From Mariniradius saccharolyticus AK6 (GTDB taxonomy: Bacteria; Bacteroidota; Bacteroidia; Cytophagales; Cyclobacteriaceae), in the NCBI RefSeq assembly GCF_000330725.2, contig NZ_AMZY02000008.1, positions 158,175 to 222,174 on the forward strand: DNA of 64,000 nt. Direction: 5' to 3'. The notes beneath the pieces are model-generated. The model was not told the origin of the DNA and made no database searches. It worked only from the letters and a program-made list of their open reading frames with translations. The translations under genes and the position numbers were made by a program. Position 1 is the stretch's first letter, and each line of letters starts with the position of its first letter. Positions 52,115 through 61,851 of this stretch are shown one piece after another.

Positions 52115-52442
52115 GGTCAAATTTTTCATGATTGCCCATCCTGCTAATGACTTTTGGGCTTGCTACAAGTGCTTTCAGCCGACTAAAGTCCCTTAATCCG
52201 CATTGAAGGGATATCGGCTTTTGGTACCAATCGCAAACAAAATCTTCCCGATGCGCTCATTACGAAATTGTAGCGGGCGCTGGATGAAAAATATTTTCAT
52301 TTGGGGGTTTGTAGTCAACATCACTTACTCGGCTTTTTTTAAACAAGCTCAAGGCGAAAAATCCAAACCCGGAAACCCCGAGTGGACAGCTCATATTTTG
52401 ATTTTCTAGACTTCTTTCCAAGTCAAACCTTTAAGAAAAGAT
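52115..52442. other. gap without a recognisable gene
   Basis: Between the hydrolase and the terminator of the beta-helix gene I see only a short chance frame at about 52203-52409 and no RNA gene or repeat. Confidence 0.5.
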
Positions 52443-52472
52443 AAAAACCTCTGCCCTATTCAGGCAGAGGTT
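52443..52472 (-). terminator. minus-strand terminator of the beta-helix lipoprotein gene
   Basis: AACCTCTGCC (52446-52455) and GGCAGAGGTT (52463-52472) are perfect complements around a 7-base loop; on the minus strand a T run follows. Confidence 0.88.
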
Positions 52473-52496
52473 TCGACTCATAATTTCCAGATACTT

Positions 52497-54827
52497 TTAC
52501 CAAACGTGAATATTTGATCCTGCAATGTCCTCAAAGTTGACATTGATGGCTTTCAACCTTTCCTCGAATACCTTGTTTACTGCAATGCCATGTTGCCCTG
52601 ATTGCGCAATTGTGGAATTCTTGACGGTCAATGCCCCCACAGGTGCGTTGGTAACATGAATTGCAGCGGAGAAACGATCCTGTACGACCATACCTGCGTG
52701 CAGGATTTCCGCGTAGTCAAATTGGTTGTGATCACTCGTCGTGGAAATTCGGATTCCGTGCCAAGATCCAGGAGTTTCGTCCATTCCCTGAATCCTGACA
52801 GGTCCACCCTGGATTCCAGCCAATTTCAAGTAAGACTCACCCGTATTTCCGGGAAGAACTGAGATTCCGGCTCCCGGCATCATTTTCAGGATAACTCCCG
52901 CTTCCAGTTTCAGGCCAGATTTGATGATCAGGTTATGGTTGCCATGACCTTTTACCAAATAAGGAACCCGCTGCACAAACCCCTTCCAAGTAACCGCCCT
53001 CATTCCGAAATCAACAGAAAATTGGGTATCAATCACTACTTCAGGTTTTGAATTATCTTCAAATCGGGTTACATAGGCCAGTTTTTCCACTTGAGCGGTC
53101 GATACGATGATGGGATGTCCCTCATGATTGCTGACTAAGTTTTGATCAAATTCAAGGATACTGGCCTCCGCTTTGGCGACCAAGCCATTTGCTTTCCCCA
53201 TATCCAAAACGGATCGCTCCAGGGTTAACCAACCTTGTTTTCCTAGATTCACGGTGGCGGATTCATTGCCTGTGACAACTGGACCGCTACCCGCGTGGCG
53301 AATTTCCGCATAGAGGATATTGCTTTGGTTACTTCCGGAGTTTTCCACATGGATTCCTTTCCAAGATCCTTTGGACTTGGTGATGCCCTCGATGACCACA
53401 GGTTTGCCCATTTCACCCAAAAAAAGCAAGCGGGATTCCTGAATGGCACGAATGCCTGCATTTTCAGCCATGTTGATATGGGCTCCGTCGGAAATAACCC
53501 AAGACGTCTTGTTATATACCACCATATCCGAAAGGATGTCGTAATGAGCATCAAAAGTCGGCCAAATGTGCTCCGTGCCATCGTTGAGGCGGGTTTCGAT
53601 CACCTGGATTATTCCGGGTCCGATTTGATTGATGGTAGAAATATCCCGCACCAAGTTGGCGGAAATCCGGACATGGGCGGTGGTGTTGTTTTCTATCTTG
53701 TTGGAAATAAACTCCGAGAAATAACCACCAATTGCCACATCCAAACCAACACCGCGATTGGAATGTATATGATTCTTTATCAATTTAATATGCCCTTCCG
53801 CTTCAATCATCACTGCGGCACCCAAAGGACCCTGACCAGCATTTTTGATTTCCACACCACGCAGCAGGTTTGCGGGACTTGCTGATTCAATCAGGAGACC
53901 TTCCCAGAATCCCAGGGTATTTTCCTTTCCCTGAAATACGATACCTGTGTTGTCCATGGGTGCATCGGCAATGAGCGTTCCGGAGGGCGAAATCGTCATC
54001 CGCGCATCCTGTTCAAACCCGATCCGTACACCCGGCTTCACGGTAAGGATAGCTCCTACTTTGACATCCTTCGTCACAATGTAGTCAAATAGCAGGTCCT
54101 GATCGACGAATACATTCTCAAGTACCCGATGCTGAAGGATATCTTCGGAGATCAGGATGGGGCCTCCATTACCGCCCGCGGGCGTTACGGTAAGCTCTAT
54201 CAAGTCCGCGGAGGAATTCGACTGCACCTTGACCGTCAGTTTAACCAAGTACTTGCCGACTTTGTCGGGTTTGAAATTGGCAACAGCATCATCCGGAAAC
54301 CGGATTTCGGCGACGCTCCCCTCGGGCTTTTGGATAATCTCCCAGCTAAATTCCATGGCTCCTCCCAGTTCGTTAACTGAGCCGGATCCATCGAATTGAG
54401 CCGTGTTGCCCAATTCAATTACCTGGTCTTCACCTGCCTTGGCTTCCAGCTTGGAAGCAGGTCCCTCGACCACGATGATTTTAACTGTATCGGTGTCCGA
54501 CCAGTTTTGATAGCTCACCGTCAATCTGAAGATATACTCGCCCGGCTTATTTGTTGAAAACTGAACCGCAACCTGATTCAAGGATGAGGTCAAGACCTCT
54601 GCTCCTTCAGGTTTTTGGATCAATTCCCATCGGAAACTAATGGGCGCTCCGGTGGAATTTGAGGATTGACTGCCGTCCAAAAGCGTGACAGCATTGGGCA
54701 CCAATTGCTGTTCCTCACCCGCTTCTGCTTTCAGGGGATTTTTAGGATTCTCGACTGGGTCTTCACAGCCTGTGGCCAACATGGCAAAAAGGCTCAATGC
54801 TAGGCCCAAAAATTTTAAGTTTCTCAT
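52497..54827 (-). CDS. PKD-domain and beta-helix lipoprotein
   Basis: The 776-residue product has a lipoprotein signal with Cys21 (FAMLATGC). Two PKD-type domains follow (about 32-125 and 128-215), each with the pattern AGE(D/E)Q, (L)DGS.S, ISFRWELIQKPEG or MEFSWEIIQKPEG, and a closing KVGKYLVKLTV-like strand. From about 230 on the protein is built of short right-handed parallel beta-helix coils with NAGQGPLGAAVMIE, AEIRHAGSGPVV and AEILHAGMV segments. The shared RHAG/LHAG phrase points to internal repeats. It is probably surface-exposed and may bind a polysaccharide; no catalytic residues are evident. Confidence 0.85.
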   Translation of the reverse strand: MRNLKFLGLALSLFAMLATGCEDPVENPKNPLKAEAGEEQQLVPNAVTLLDGSQSSNSTGAPISFRWELIQKPEGAEVLTSSLNQVAVQFSTNKPGEYIFRLTVSYQNWSDTDTVKIIVVEGPASKLEAKAGEDQVIELGNTAQFDGSGSVNELGGAMEFSWEIIQKPEGSVAEIRFPDDAVANFKPDKVGKYLVKLTVKVQSNSSADLIELTVTPAGGNGGPILISEDILQHRVLENVFVDQDLLFDYIVTKDVKVGAILTVKPGVRIGFEQDARMTISPSGTLIADAPMDNTGIVFQGKENTLGFWEGLLIESASPANLLRGVEIKNAGQGPLGAAVMIEAEGHIKLIKNHIHSNRGVGLDVAIGGYFSEFISNKIENNTTAHVRISANLVRDISTINQIGPGIIQVIETRLNDGTEHIWPTFDAHYDILSDMVVYNKTSWVISDGAHINMAENAGIRAIQESRLLFLGEMGKPVVIEGITKSKGSWKGIHVENSGSNQSNILYAEIRHAGSGPVVTGNESATVNLGKQGWLTLERSVLDMGKANGLVAKAEASILEFDQNLVSNHEGHPIIVSTAQVEKLAYVTRFEDNSKPEVVIDTQFSVDFGMRAVTWKGFVQRVPYLVKGHGNHNLIIKSGLKLEAGVILKMMPGAGISVLPGNTGESYLKLAGIQGGPVRIQGMDETPGSWHGIRISTTSDHNQFDYAEILHAGMVVQDRFSAAIHVTNAPVGALTVKNSTIAQSGQHGIAVNKVFEERLKAINVNFEDIAGSNIHVW

Positions 54828-55113
54828 GGTTTTGTTGGTTTAGTTTTAGGGATATGATTCCCTATTCTTCCCCCATGAGATTGGATTTTCATATCTAGGG
54901 TTGCATCTACGAAAAAAAAACCAAGAAGGCATTCGTGGGAAAATTGAGGGTTTCCAGTTCCTGTATCATCGACTAGGGGCGCGAAAAAATTGGTCCTCGA
55001 ATAATCAAGGATTTATTTTCCTAAAGTATAATGACCTATCCAAACGGTGAATCGTGAAGAATTCCGTAAGTTTGAAGATTGTACCTTTTTGACAAATCCC
55101 AACCACGAACACC

Positions 55114-55851
55114 ATGGACCGCATTCAGATTATCCAAGAAATCTTCAGCAAGACGCCTTACACCAACTATCTCGAAATAGGCTGCCACAAAGGGAAATCC
55201 TTTCTACCCATCCGTGCCGAGCGCAAAATCGCCGTAGATCCAAACTTCATCATACCCATTACCAGAAAGCTTCATTGGCTCGCCAAATGGCCTTCAAACC
55301 GCAAAAACACGTATTTTGAGGAGACAAGTGATGCGTTTTTCAACAAAAGAGGAGAATTTCTAAAGCAATTCGGGCCATTGGATGTAATCCTTGTCGATGG
55401 GCTGCACAATTACCGGACTTCCCTCAGCGACGTGCTGAACACCCTCAAATATTTCAACCCCAAAGGACTGATCCTCATGCACGACTGCTATCCGCCCGAC
55501 GAAGCAGCCGCTTATCCCTCTGAGTTTTTCCCGAGCAAGGAAGAGCAAAAGAACATCAAAGGTTGGAAGCACGAGTGGTGCGGTGACGTTTGGAAAGCAA
55601 TCGTCTACCTGATGAAAAAACACTCCGACGTCCTCGAAGTGGGCGTACTGGATACCGATTATGGTTTGGGATACGTGATGGCAAAACCTGGATTCAAAAA
55701 CGGGGATTTCAAGATTGATGAGGAATTGTTTTCCGAAATCGACAAACTCACCTATCAGGACATGATGAAAAATCCTGGTGCAACCATCAACCTCAAGGAC
55801 GCCAAGCATGCGGAAAAGATCATTGCCAAGATCGTAACGGATTCGAAATGA
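55114..55851 (+). CDS. class I SAM-dependent methyltransferase (Methyltransf_24-like)
   Basis: The 245-residue protein has NYLEIGCHKGKSFLPIRAERKIAVDP, a glycine-rich SAM loop (E-I-G-x-x-x-G) and the acidic end of strand beta-2 (VDP). It then has LDVILVDGLHNYRTSLSDVLNTL and LILMHDCYPPDEAAAYP. The VDGLH and HD motifs match the Methyltransf_24 group, which is often linked to sugar or glycan modification. No signal peptide is present. Monocistronic. Confidence 0.88.
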   Translation: MDRIQIIQEIFSKTPYTNYLEIGCHKGKSFLPIRAERKIAVDPNFIIPITRKLHWLAKWPSNRKNTYFEETSDAFFNKRGEFLKQFGPLDVILVDGLHNYRTSLSDVLNTLKYFNPKGLILMHDCYPPDEAAAYPSEFFPSKEEQKNIKGWKHEWCGDVWKAIVYLMKKHSDVLEVGVLDTDYGLGYVMAKPGFKNGDFKIDEELFSEIDKLTYQDMMKNPGATINLKDAKHAEKIIAKIVTDSK

Positions 55852-56075
55852 AGGCCAGTTCATTGGATACTTATCGTTTGAATGTGAGCTGATTAAAGAG
55901 CACATCAGGAGTCAAAAGGTGCGATAAGACGCTTTGATTGAAGCCAAGGAAAGAGGCTTTTTGCTATTTGAAGTGGGTATGTCTACCGTACACGTAAATC
56001 CCGCTTAATGAGAATCGAAAAGTGATTGGATATCTTTATTTTCAATCCTCAACCAACAATTAAACCCTCTAGCCT

Positions 56076-57014
56076 ATGAACCTCAAAAAGACAGCCTTTT
56101 TGGCAGTGCTTTGTACCGTCACCGCTTCCGCAATCGCACAGGACGGGACCATCTATCCACTCGAAGCCCCCAAAGAACCCAACGCCATTTTGCTCGGTAC
56201 AGGCGGTGTCGAGGGACAAACATCCCCGGAAACATGGTTCCGCCAATGGGGTGACCCCATGGCACGCAACATTTCGACCGCAACCCTGACTCCATTCCTC
56301 CCCGAGCCGGGCAAAGCCAATGGCACTGCCGTCATCGTCGCGCCTGGAGGCGGTTTTAGTTGGTTGTCTATGGGTAATGAAGGTTGGGAAGTCGCCGAAG
56401 CACTTGCCAAACAGGGGATTGCGGCTTTTGTGCTGAAGTATCGCCTCAATCCAACGCCCGCCTCTTTGGAGGATTTTTCAGCTTGGATGAACCGTCCGCG
56501 ACCAACTCCTCCCCCTGCTGCTGATCCATCCAAAGGAACCCCTGCTCCGCCCCCACCGCCACAGCGGGACCTTTCCAACCAACTCGCGGATGCCGAAGCT
56601 GCTTATGCCATGATCGTCAATCGTGCCAAGGAATGGGGCGTAGATACCAACAGAATCGGTATGATCGGTTTTTCGGCCGGTGCCGGACTGACGATGCATT
56701 CCACCTTGCATTCAAAAACCATGAAGCTGGCCTTTATCGGCCCGATCTACGGCGGTATGGGTCCGGTGGAAGTTCCACAGGATGCTCCCCCCATGTTCAA
56801 TGTCATTGCCACGGATGACTTTCTGTTCCGCGGACAGTTTGGGGTCATCGAATCTTGGTTCAAGGCGGGCAGGCCCGTGGAATTTCACCTCTACCAAAAC
56901 GGCGGTCACGGTTTCGGACTGGGCAATCCCAACCGCACGAGCAATAAGTGGTTTGACGCCTTTGTCCATTGGCTGGATGTGAATGGATTTCTCAGCGCCA
57001 AGGCCGGGAAGTGA
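56076..57014 (+). CDS. secreted alpha/beta hydrolase with a proline-rich insert (esterase/xylanase-B-like)
   Basis: The 312-residue product has a signal peptide (MNLKKTAFLAVLCTVTASAIAQ). Its core resembles the alpha/beta-fold esterases annotated as endo-1,4-beta-xylanase B or acetyl esterase: AVIVAPGGGFSWLSMGNEGW, RIGMIGFSAGAGLTMH with the GFSAG elbow, NVIATDDFLF and NGGHGFGLG for the acid and His. Residues about 145-170 are a proline-rich low-complexity insert (many Pro with a few Lys, Asp, Thr) between the core strands. It probably deacylates a carbohydrate or another ester in the periplasm. Confidence 0.85.
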   Translation: MNLKKTAFLAVLCTVTASAIAQDGTIYPLEAPKEPNAILLGTGGVEGQTSPETWFRQWGDPMARNISTATLTPFLPEPGKANGTAVIVAPGGGFSWLSMGNEGWEVAEALAKQGIAAFVLKYRLNPTPASLEDFSAWMNRPRPTPPPAADPSKGTPAPPPPPQRDLSNQLADAEAAYAMIVNRAKEWGVDTNRIGMIGFSAGAGLTMHSTLHSKTMKLAFIGPIYGGMGPVEVPQDAPPMFNVIATDDFLFRGQFGVIESWFKAGRPVEFHLYQNGGHGFGLGNPNRTSNKWFDAFVHWLDVNGFLSAKAGK

Positions 57015-57040
57015 TCCTAGAAAACAAATCTGATGATCCA

Positions 57041-57078
57041 AAACCCCTATTACTGCAAGAAGCGGAATAGGGGTTTTT
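57041..57078 (+). terminator. rho-independent terminator after the esterase gene
   Basis: AAACCCCTATT (57041-57051) pairs with AATAGGGGTTT (57066-57076) and a T run follows. Confidence 0.8.
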
Positions 57079-57245
57079 CATTCTGGTTGATTTTTAAAAA
57101 CTAGCGTCCCGTGTTTCGCTGTCAGGGTATTGCGCACCCTGCATGGATTGGCTTTCGAATAATTTTCCGGCAAGGGGTATGCAGCATAGCGAATCTTGGT
57201 TTTTTTCCCCAAATTCAGAGATAAAGTCAACCAAACCTCCAACCC

Positions 57246-60200
57246 ATGAAAAAATGCTTTTTTCTCGGCATGATGCTGTTCATGTCCCTCTATGTTTTTG
57301 CGCAGAGAGGGAAAACCGCCGCGCCACCGCCACCCACATTTGACGCCACGATTTTCGAAGGTCTGAAGTGGCGCAATATCGGCCCCTTTCGGGGCGGCAG
57401 AGCCAACGCCGTTTCAGGTTTACCTGGTAATGACCAAGTCTTTTTTGCCGGATACACCGGCGGAGGGCTTTGGAAAACCGTGGATGCGGGTATCTCCTGG
57501 CACAACATTTCAGACGGTTTCTTCAAGACGGGATCCGTCGGCGCCATCGCCGTCAGTGAAGCCGACCCCAACGTCATCTATGTCGGCATGGGCGAACATG
57601 CCATCCGCGGCGTCATGACATCCTATGGGGATGGTGTCTATAAGTCCACAGACGGGGGTAAAACCTGGAAAAATGTCGGCTTGGAAAAGACCCGCCATAT
57701 TTCCGACGTGGTCATCCATCCCTCCAATCCTGAGATCGTATTCGTGGCAGCCCAAGGAACCGCCCACGGCCCCAACGAGGACCGGGGAATTTTCAAAAGC
57801 AGCGATGGCGGGAATACCTGGAAAAAGGTCCTGTTCGTCGATGCCAATACGGGGGCTGCTTCCCTGAGTATGGACATCACCAATCCCAGAATCCTGTATG
57901 CCGCAACTTGGGAACACCGCAGGTTGCCTTGGCAGGTGCAAAGTGGCGGACCAGGCTGTAGCATCTGGAAATCAGTAGACGGTGGAGATACTTGGTCCAA
58001 GATCAATACAGGCCTTCCCGCCGAAATGGGAAAAATCGGCGTGAGCGTGTCCCGCGCAAACCCGCAAAGGGTCTATGCAATCATAGAAGCTGAAAAATCA
58101 GTGGCCGGCCTGTACCGATCTGACAACGGCGGCGATACCTGGGCCCATATGACCAACAACGCACTGCTGACCTCGCGCTCTTGGTATTATACCGAAGTCG
58201 AGGCCGATCCTGTCAACGCCGATGTGGTCTATGTCCTCAATTCACCCCTGACCAAGTCGATTGATGGAGGGAAAAACTTCAGCGTAGTGCCCGTAAGGCA
58301 TATCGATACCCATGATCTTTGGATCAATCCCAAATATCCCAACAATATGATTTTGGGAGATGATGGCGGCGCGGAAATCACCTATGACGGAGCCAAGAGT
58401 TGGTCTACCCAAGACAATCAGCCCACCTCCCAGTTCTACCGGGTCATCACCGACGCCGTATTTCCTTACAAGGTATATGGAGGGCAACAAGACAATACCT
58501 CTGTGATCATCGCCAGCCGCAACAATTTCATTGGCCTTACGGACAAAGACTGGTCCATAGGCCCCGGCTGCGAATCCGCATTTGTCGCTTTTGACCCGAA
58601 CAACCCCGTGCTGCTCTACGGCGGTTGCTATCAAGGGATCATCGATGTCCTCAATACCGCGGATGGCCACGTCAAGGACATCCGGCAGTACCCGGCCAAT
58701 ATCCTGGCCTACGATGCCAAGGACATGAAGTACCGCTTCAACTGGAATGCGCCCTTAATAGCTTCCCCACATGATTATAGCACCATCTACCATGGCGGCA
58801 ATATCCTGTTCAAAACCACCAACGGCGGACTCTCCTGGGAGGAAATCAGCCCCGATCTAACCCGCGATGACTCATCAAAACAGGGACCCGGAGGAGCACC
58901 CATCACCAATGAAGGCGCAGGGGGTGAGAATTACAACACCTTGAGCTATGTCATCGAATCCGTGCATGAAAAAGGCGTGATCTACACTGGAAGCGATTGC
59001 GGACTGGTACACATTACCAAGGACGGAGGAAAGACCTGGCAAAACATCACACCTGCCGGACTTCCCGAAAGCCTGATCCAATCGATAGAGGTTTCGCCAC
59101 ACGACAAGGGCACTGCCTTTATCGCTGCCACCCGCTACAAATTCAATGACTATTCCAATATGTCATTCAAGACCACCGACTACGGAAAAACCTGGACCAA
59201 AATCGACGCCGGCGTGGAGAAAGATGACTTCATCAAGGTCATTCGCGAAGACCGAAAAGTAAAGGACCTGCTATACGCCGGAGCGGAGCGCGGTTTCTAT
59301 GTTTCCTTCAATGGCGGTACCAACTGGCAAAAGCTCCAGTTAAACCTGCCGATTGTACCGGTCACCGACATCACTTTTGCAGAAAATGACCTCGTTATTT
59401 CCACCGCCGGTCGGGCATTCTGGATATTGGATGATATCAGCGCCCTACAGCAATCGAAGGGGAATTTTGCGGGCCTCAAAGTCTTTACCCCTAAACCTAC
59501 CTACAAGTATGAGGGATATACGCCTTCTTGGATGGACGTTCCTCATGGTATCGGAAAAAACCCCATGCCAGGAGTGATTTTGGACTATTACCTGCCTGAG
59601 GCAGCAGACAGCTTGGAGGTGAAATTGGAAATTCTCGATGCTTCCGGGAAGGTCATCCGAACCTATTCATCGATCAAGGACGAGGAATTCAAGCCATTCC
59701 CTGGCGGCCCCGCACCGGCACAGGTGATTCCCGCCAAGAAAGGCATCAACCGTATTGCTTGGGACTTTAGGGGCGAAACGCTCTTGGCAATACCCAATGC
59801 CTTTGTGTACGGGGACTACAGCGGACACCGCAGGGCACCCGGGAAGTACAAGGCAAGGCTGACTTTCAAAGGCGCCGTTGCTGAGGCGGAAATCGACTTG
59901 CGCCAGGATCCCAACCTCAAGAATATCAGTGCACAGGATTGGGCCGCCCAACAGGCTTTGTTGGAAAATGCAGCAAAGTCACTGACCGAAATCCACCAAT
60001 CCGTCATCGATATGCGCAAGGTGAAAAGCCAAATCGAACACCATAACGCCCTACTGAAGGACAAAGAAGAGGCCAAGGCCCTGTACCAAGCTGGCCAAGA
60101 CCTGATCCAAAAGTTGGTGGACTGGGAGGCCAAACTGGTGGAAACACGCCAAAAGAGCTTCCAGGACGTCATCAACTTCCCCAGCCAACTCAATGCGCAG

Positions 60201-60392
60201 TACTTTGACCTGAGGGCAGCAGTGGACGTGCACGACCCAAGACTCACCGCCGGTGCCAAACAGCGATTGCAGGATCTGGACATGGAATGGGCAGGTTACA
60301 AGACGGCGATGAATCAGCTCATCGAAAAAGACATCGTTGAGTACAATCAAAAATTCAAGGCCCAAAACCTTCCTGCTGTCATCATGAAGTAA
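57246..60392 (+). CDS. large secreted BNR/sortilin-type propeller protein
   Basis: The 1048-residue product has a signal peptide ([20 protein letters not shown]) and many BNR/Asp-box repeats, among them [63 protein letters not shown] and [15 protein letters not shown], which place it with the VPS10/sortilin- and sialidase-type propellers common in Bacteroidota. After the propellers (to about 730) a beta domain (about 760-890) and a helical C-terminal part follow. It lacks a C-terminal secretion tag that I recognise. Such proteins bind ligands or cleave substrates outside the cell; the activity is unproven. Confidence 0.9.
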   Translation: MKKCFFLGMMLFMSLYVFAQRGKTAAPPPPTFDATIFEGLKWRNIGPFRGGRANAVSGLPGNDQVFFAGYTGGGLWKTVDAGISWHNISDGFFKTGSVGAIAVSEADPNVIYVGMGEHAIRGVMTSYGDGVYKSTDGGKTWKNVGLEKTRHISDVVIHPSNPEIVFVAAQGTAHGPNEDRGIFKSSDGGNTWKKVLFVDANTGAASLSMDITNPRILYAATWEHRRLPWQVQSGGPGCSIWKSVDGGDTWSKINTGLPAEMGKIGVSVSRANPQRVYAIIEAEKSVAGLYRSDNGGDTWAHMTNNALLTSRSWYYTEVEADPVNADVVYVLNSPLTKSIDGGKNFSVVPVRHIDTHDLWINPKYPNNMILGDDGGAEITYDGAKSWSTQDNQPTSQFYRVITDAVFPYKVYGGQQDNTSVIIASRNNFIGLTDKDWSIGPGCESAFVAFDPNNPVLLYGGCYQGIIDVLNTADGHVKDIRQYPANILAYDAKDMKYRFNWNAPLIASPHDYSTIYHGGNILFKTTNGGLSWEEISPDLTRDDSSKQGPGGAPITNEGAGGENYNTLSYVIESVHEKGVIYTGSDCGLVHITKDGGKTWQNITPAGLPESLIQSIEVSPHDKGTAFIAATRYKFNDYSNMSFKTTDYGKTWTKIDAGVEKDDFIKVIREDRKVKDLLYAGAERGFYVSFNGGTNWQKLQLNLPIVPVTDITFAENDLVISTAGRAFWILDDISALQQSKGNFAGLKVFTPKPTYKYEGYTPSWMDVPHGIGKNPMPGVILDYYLPEAADSLEVKLEILDASGKVIRTYSSIKDEEFKPFPGGPAPAQVIPAKKGINRIAWDFRGETLLAIPNAFVYGDYSGHRRAPGKYKARLTFKGAVAEAEIDLRQDPNLKNISAQDWAAQQALLENAAKSLTEIHQSVIDMRKVKSQIEHHNALLKDKEEAKALYQAGQDLIQKLVDWEAKLVETRQKSFQDVINFPSQLNAQYFDLRAAVDVHDPRLTAGAKQRLQDLDMEWAGYKTAMNQLIEKDIVEYNQKFKAQNLPAVIMK

Positions 60393-60469
60393 TCGGCTTC
60401 GGTTGGGCCATGATGGATGGCAGAATCGCTCCGCAAAATTTAAAAGATCAAATGGATTTGCCCATAAAG

Positions 60470-60504
60470 GTGTCAGCATCAAGCGAGGTGCTGGCACTTT
60501 TTTT
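60470..60504 (+). terminator. rho-independent terminator after the BNR gene
   Basis: GTGTCAGCA (60470-60478) pairs with TGCTGGCAC (60489-60497) with one wobble; seven T follow. Confidence 0.75.
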
Positions 60505-60627
60505 GGACGCGCTCGCAAACAGTCACGGATTCCCCAGAAATTAGAAAATAAACCACTTTTTCCATCCTTCTAAACGGGCCTGATGCTACATTTGGATCAT
60601 TGGGGAAACGCATTCCCTTACATTCCC

Positions 60628-61536
60628 ATGAAAATCCACAGCAGGTCTTTTTTCAAAAACGAGGTACAGGACAGAGCCGAGTTTGAATCTTGGGTAGCAA
60701 AGCTCGAAGCCCATAATGGGCGAAAATACGAACGGTTTGAACTTAAAACCGCACTCGGCAACACCGTCGTTTGGGGCTTGAATGCAGGTCAAAGCAGCGA
60801 CCCAACTTTAGTGATCTTCCCCGGTGCGAGGACCACTTCCCTGATTTGGGATTTTGACAGGGGCCTGGACCAGCTTGGCCCAAATGTGCGCATCTTCCTG
60901 GTCGAGACCAATGGACTCCCCAACCTCAGTGAGGGCGCGACACCCGACATCAAGTCCCTCGACTACGGTCATTGGGCAGCGGAAGTGTTGGTCCAATTGG
61001 GTATCCAAAAAGCCTATGTGGCAGGTGCTTCCTTTGGGGGATTGATTTGCATGAAGCTCGCAATCGCGGCACCGGAAAGGGTTATATCCGCGATTTTGCT
61101 CAATCCCGGTTGCCTGCAGCCCTTTTCCTTGGGAATCAAGAACCTGTTTTACAACATCCTCCCGATTGTCAAACCAAGCAGGAAAAACGTTTCCCTGTTT
61201 TTGGACAAGGCAATTTTCTGCAAACCAAGCCACCAAATGTCGGCTTTCGCAGAAGGGATGTTGGTAGACTATGAGGTGTTTGCGATCTCCCGGTACAAAG
61301 ACAATACCCAAAAACCCTATTACATGGGCGCGGAATTGGGAAAGACCGAGGCGCCTGTGTACGTACTTTTGGGTGATAAGGACCTGCTTTTCCCCTTCCA
61401 AAAATCAATCGACAATGCCAAGCTGCATATCAAAAACCTCAAGGAAATAAAAGTCTATCCAAATGTCGCCCACGGCATTGAGACCTATGCCCCTGCCATC
61501 CAGAAGATCCGGGAAATCCTTGAAACCAGCCACTAA
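60628..61536 (+). CDS. alpha/beta hydrolase
   Basis: The product is 302 residues from the ATG at 60628; an ATG at 60583 would add 15 residues. A TACATTTG box at 60587-60594 would fall inside the longer form, which favours the shorter start. The fold marks are LVIFPGARTTSLIWDFDRGL, YVAGASFGGLICMKLAIAAPE with the elbow GASFGG, YVLLGDKDLLFPF and YPNVAHGIETYAP. The Ser, Asp and His positions are all occupied. There is no signal peptide, so it is cytosolic. Substrate unknown. Confidence 0.85.
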   Translation: MKIHSRSFFKNEVQDRAEFESWVAKLEAHNGRKYERFELKTALGNTVVWGLNAGQSSDPTLVIFPGARTTSLIWDFDRGLDQLGPNVRIFLVETNGLPNLSEGATPDIKSLDYGHWAAEVLVQLGIQKAYVAGASFGGLICMKLAIAAPERVISAILLNPGCLQPFSLGIKNLFYNILPIVKPSRKNVSLFLDKAIFCKPSHQMSAFAEGMLVDYEVFAISRYKDNTQKPYYMGAELGKTEAPVYVLLGDKDLLFPFQKSIDNAKLHIKNLKEIKVYPNVAHGIETYAPAIQKIREILETSH

Positions 61537-61614
61537 TTGAGAATTCATAATTGACAATTCACAATTCATAATTGAGAATTCATAATTGAGAATCCATCAT
61601 TTTTAATTCAAAAT
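61535..61614 (+). repeat. AATTGAGAATTCAT tandem repeat
   Basis: Several imperfect copies of a 15- to 16-base AT-rich unit (AATTGAGAATTCAT, AATTGACAATTCAC) follow directly after the hydrolase stop. They contain EcoRI-type GAATTC palindromes. Low-complexity spacer DNA. Confidence 0.8.
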
Positions 61615-61710
61615 TCATTACCCACCCCATTTCCTCCCCAATTCATCCCATTTTTTTTCGGATCAGCGTGGACTGGACTATTCTTGTAGCATAGAAACCA
61701 GCGGATTTCC

Positions 61711-61851
61711 ATGAAAAGCAAAAAGACATTCCTAATCCTGATATTTGTGGCTTTGCTGTACCAACTTTGGGAATACCAAGCCCACAAGAAACGACAAGAA
61801 AATTTGAATTCTAAACCAACTATTACTACCCTATCCGCCAAGCAGCCATGA
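61711..61851 (+). CDS. 46-residue membrane peptide at the head of the LytS/LytTR operon
   Basis: An ATG at 61711 opens 46 codons: MKSKKTFLILIFVALLYQLW, then a charged EYQAHKKRQEN segment. It has a basic start, one hydrophobic helix and a polar tail. Its TGA at 61849-61851 overlaps the ATG of the sensor kinase (ATGA at 61848-61851), so translation is coupled. I recognise no family. The position suggests a small accessory subunit of the kinase, or a leader that sets its translation. TATTCTTG near 61678 is a weak match to a -7 box. Confidence 0.6.
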   Translation: MKSKKTFLILIFVALLYQLWEYQAHKKRQENLNSKPTITTLSAKQP

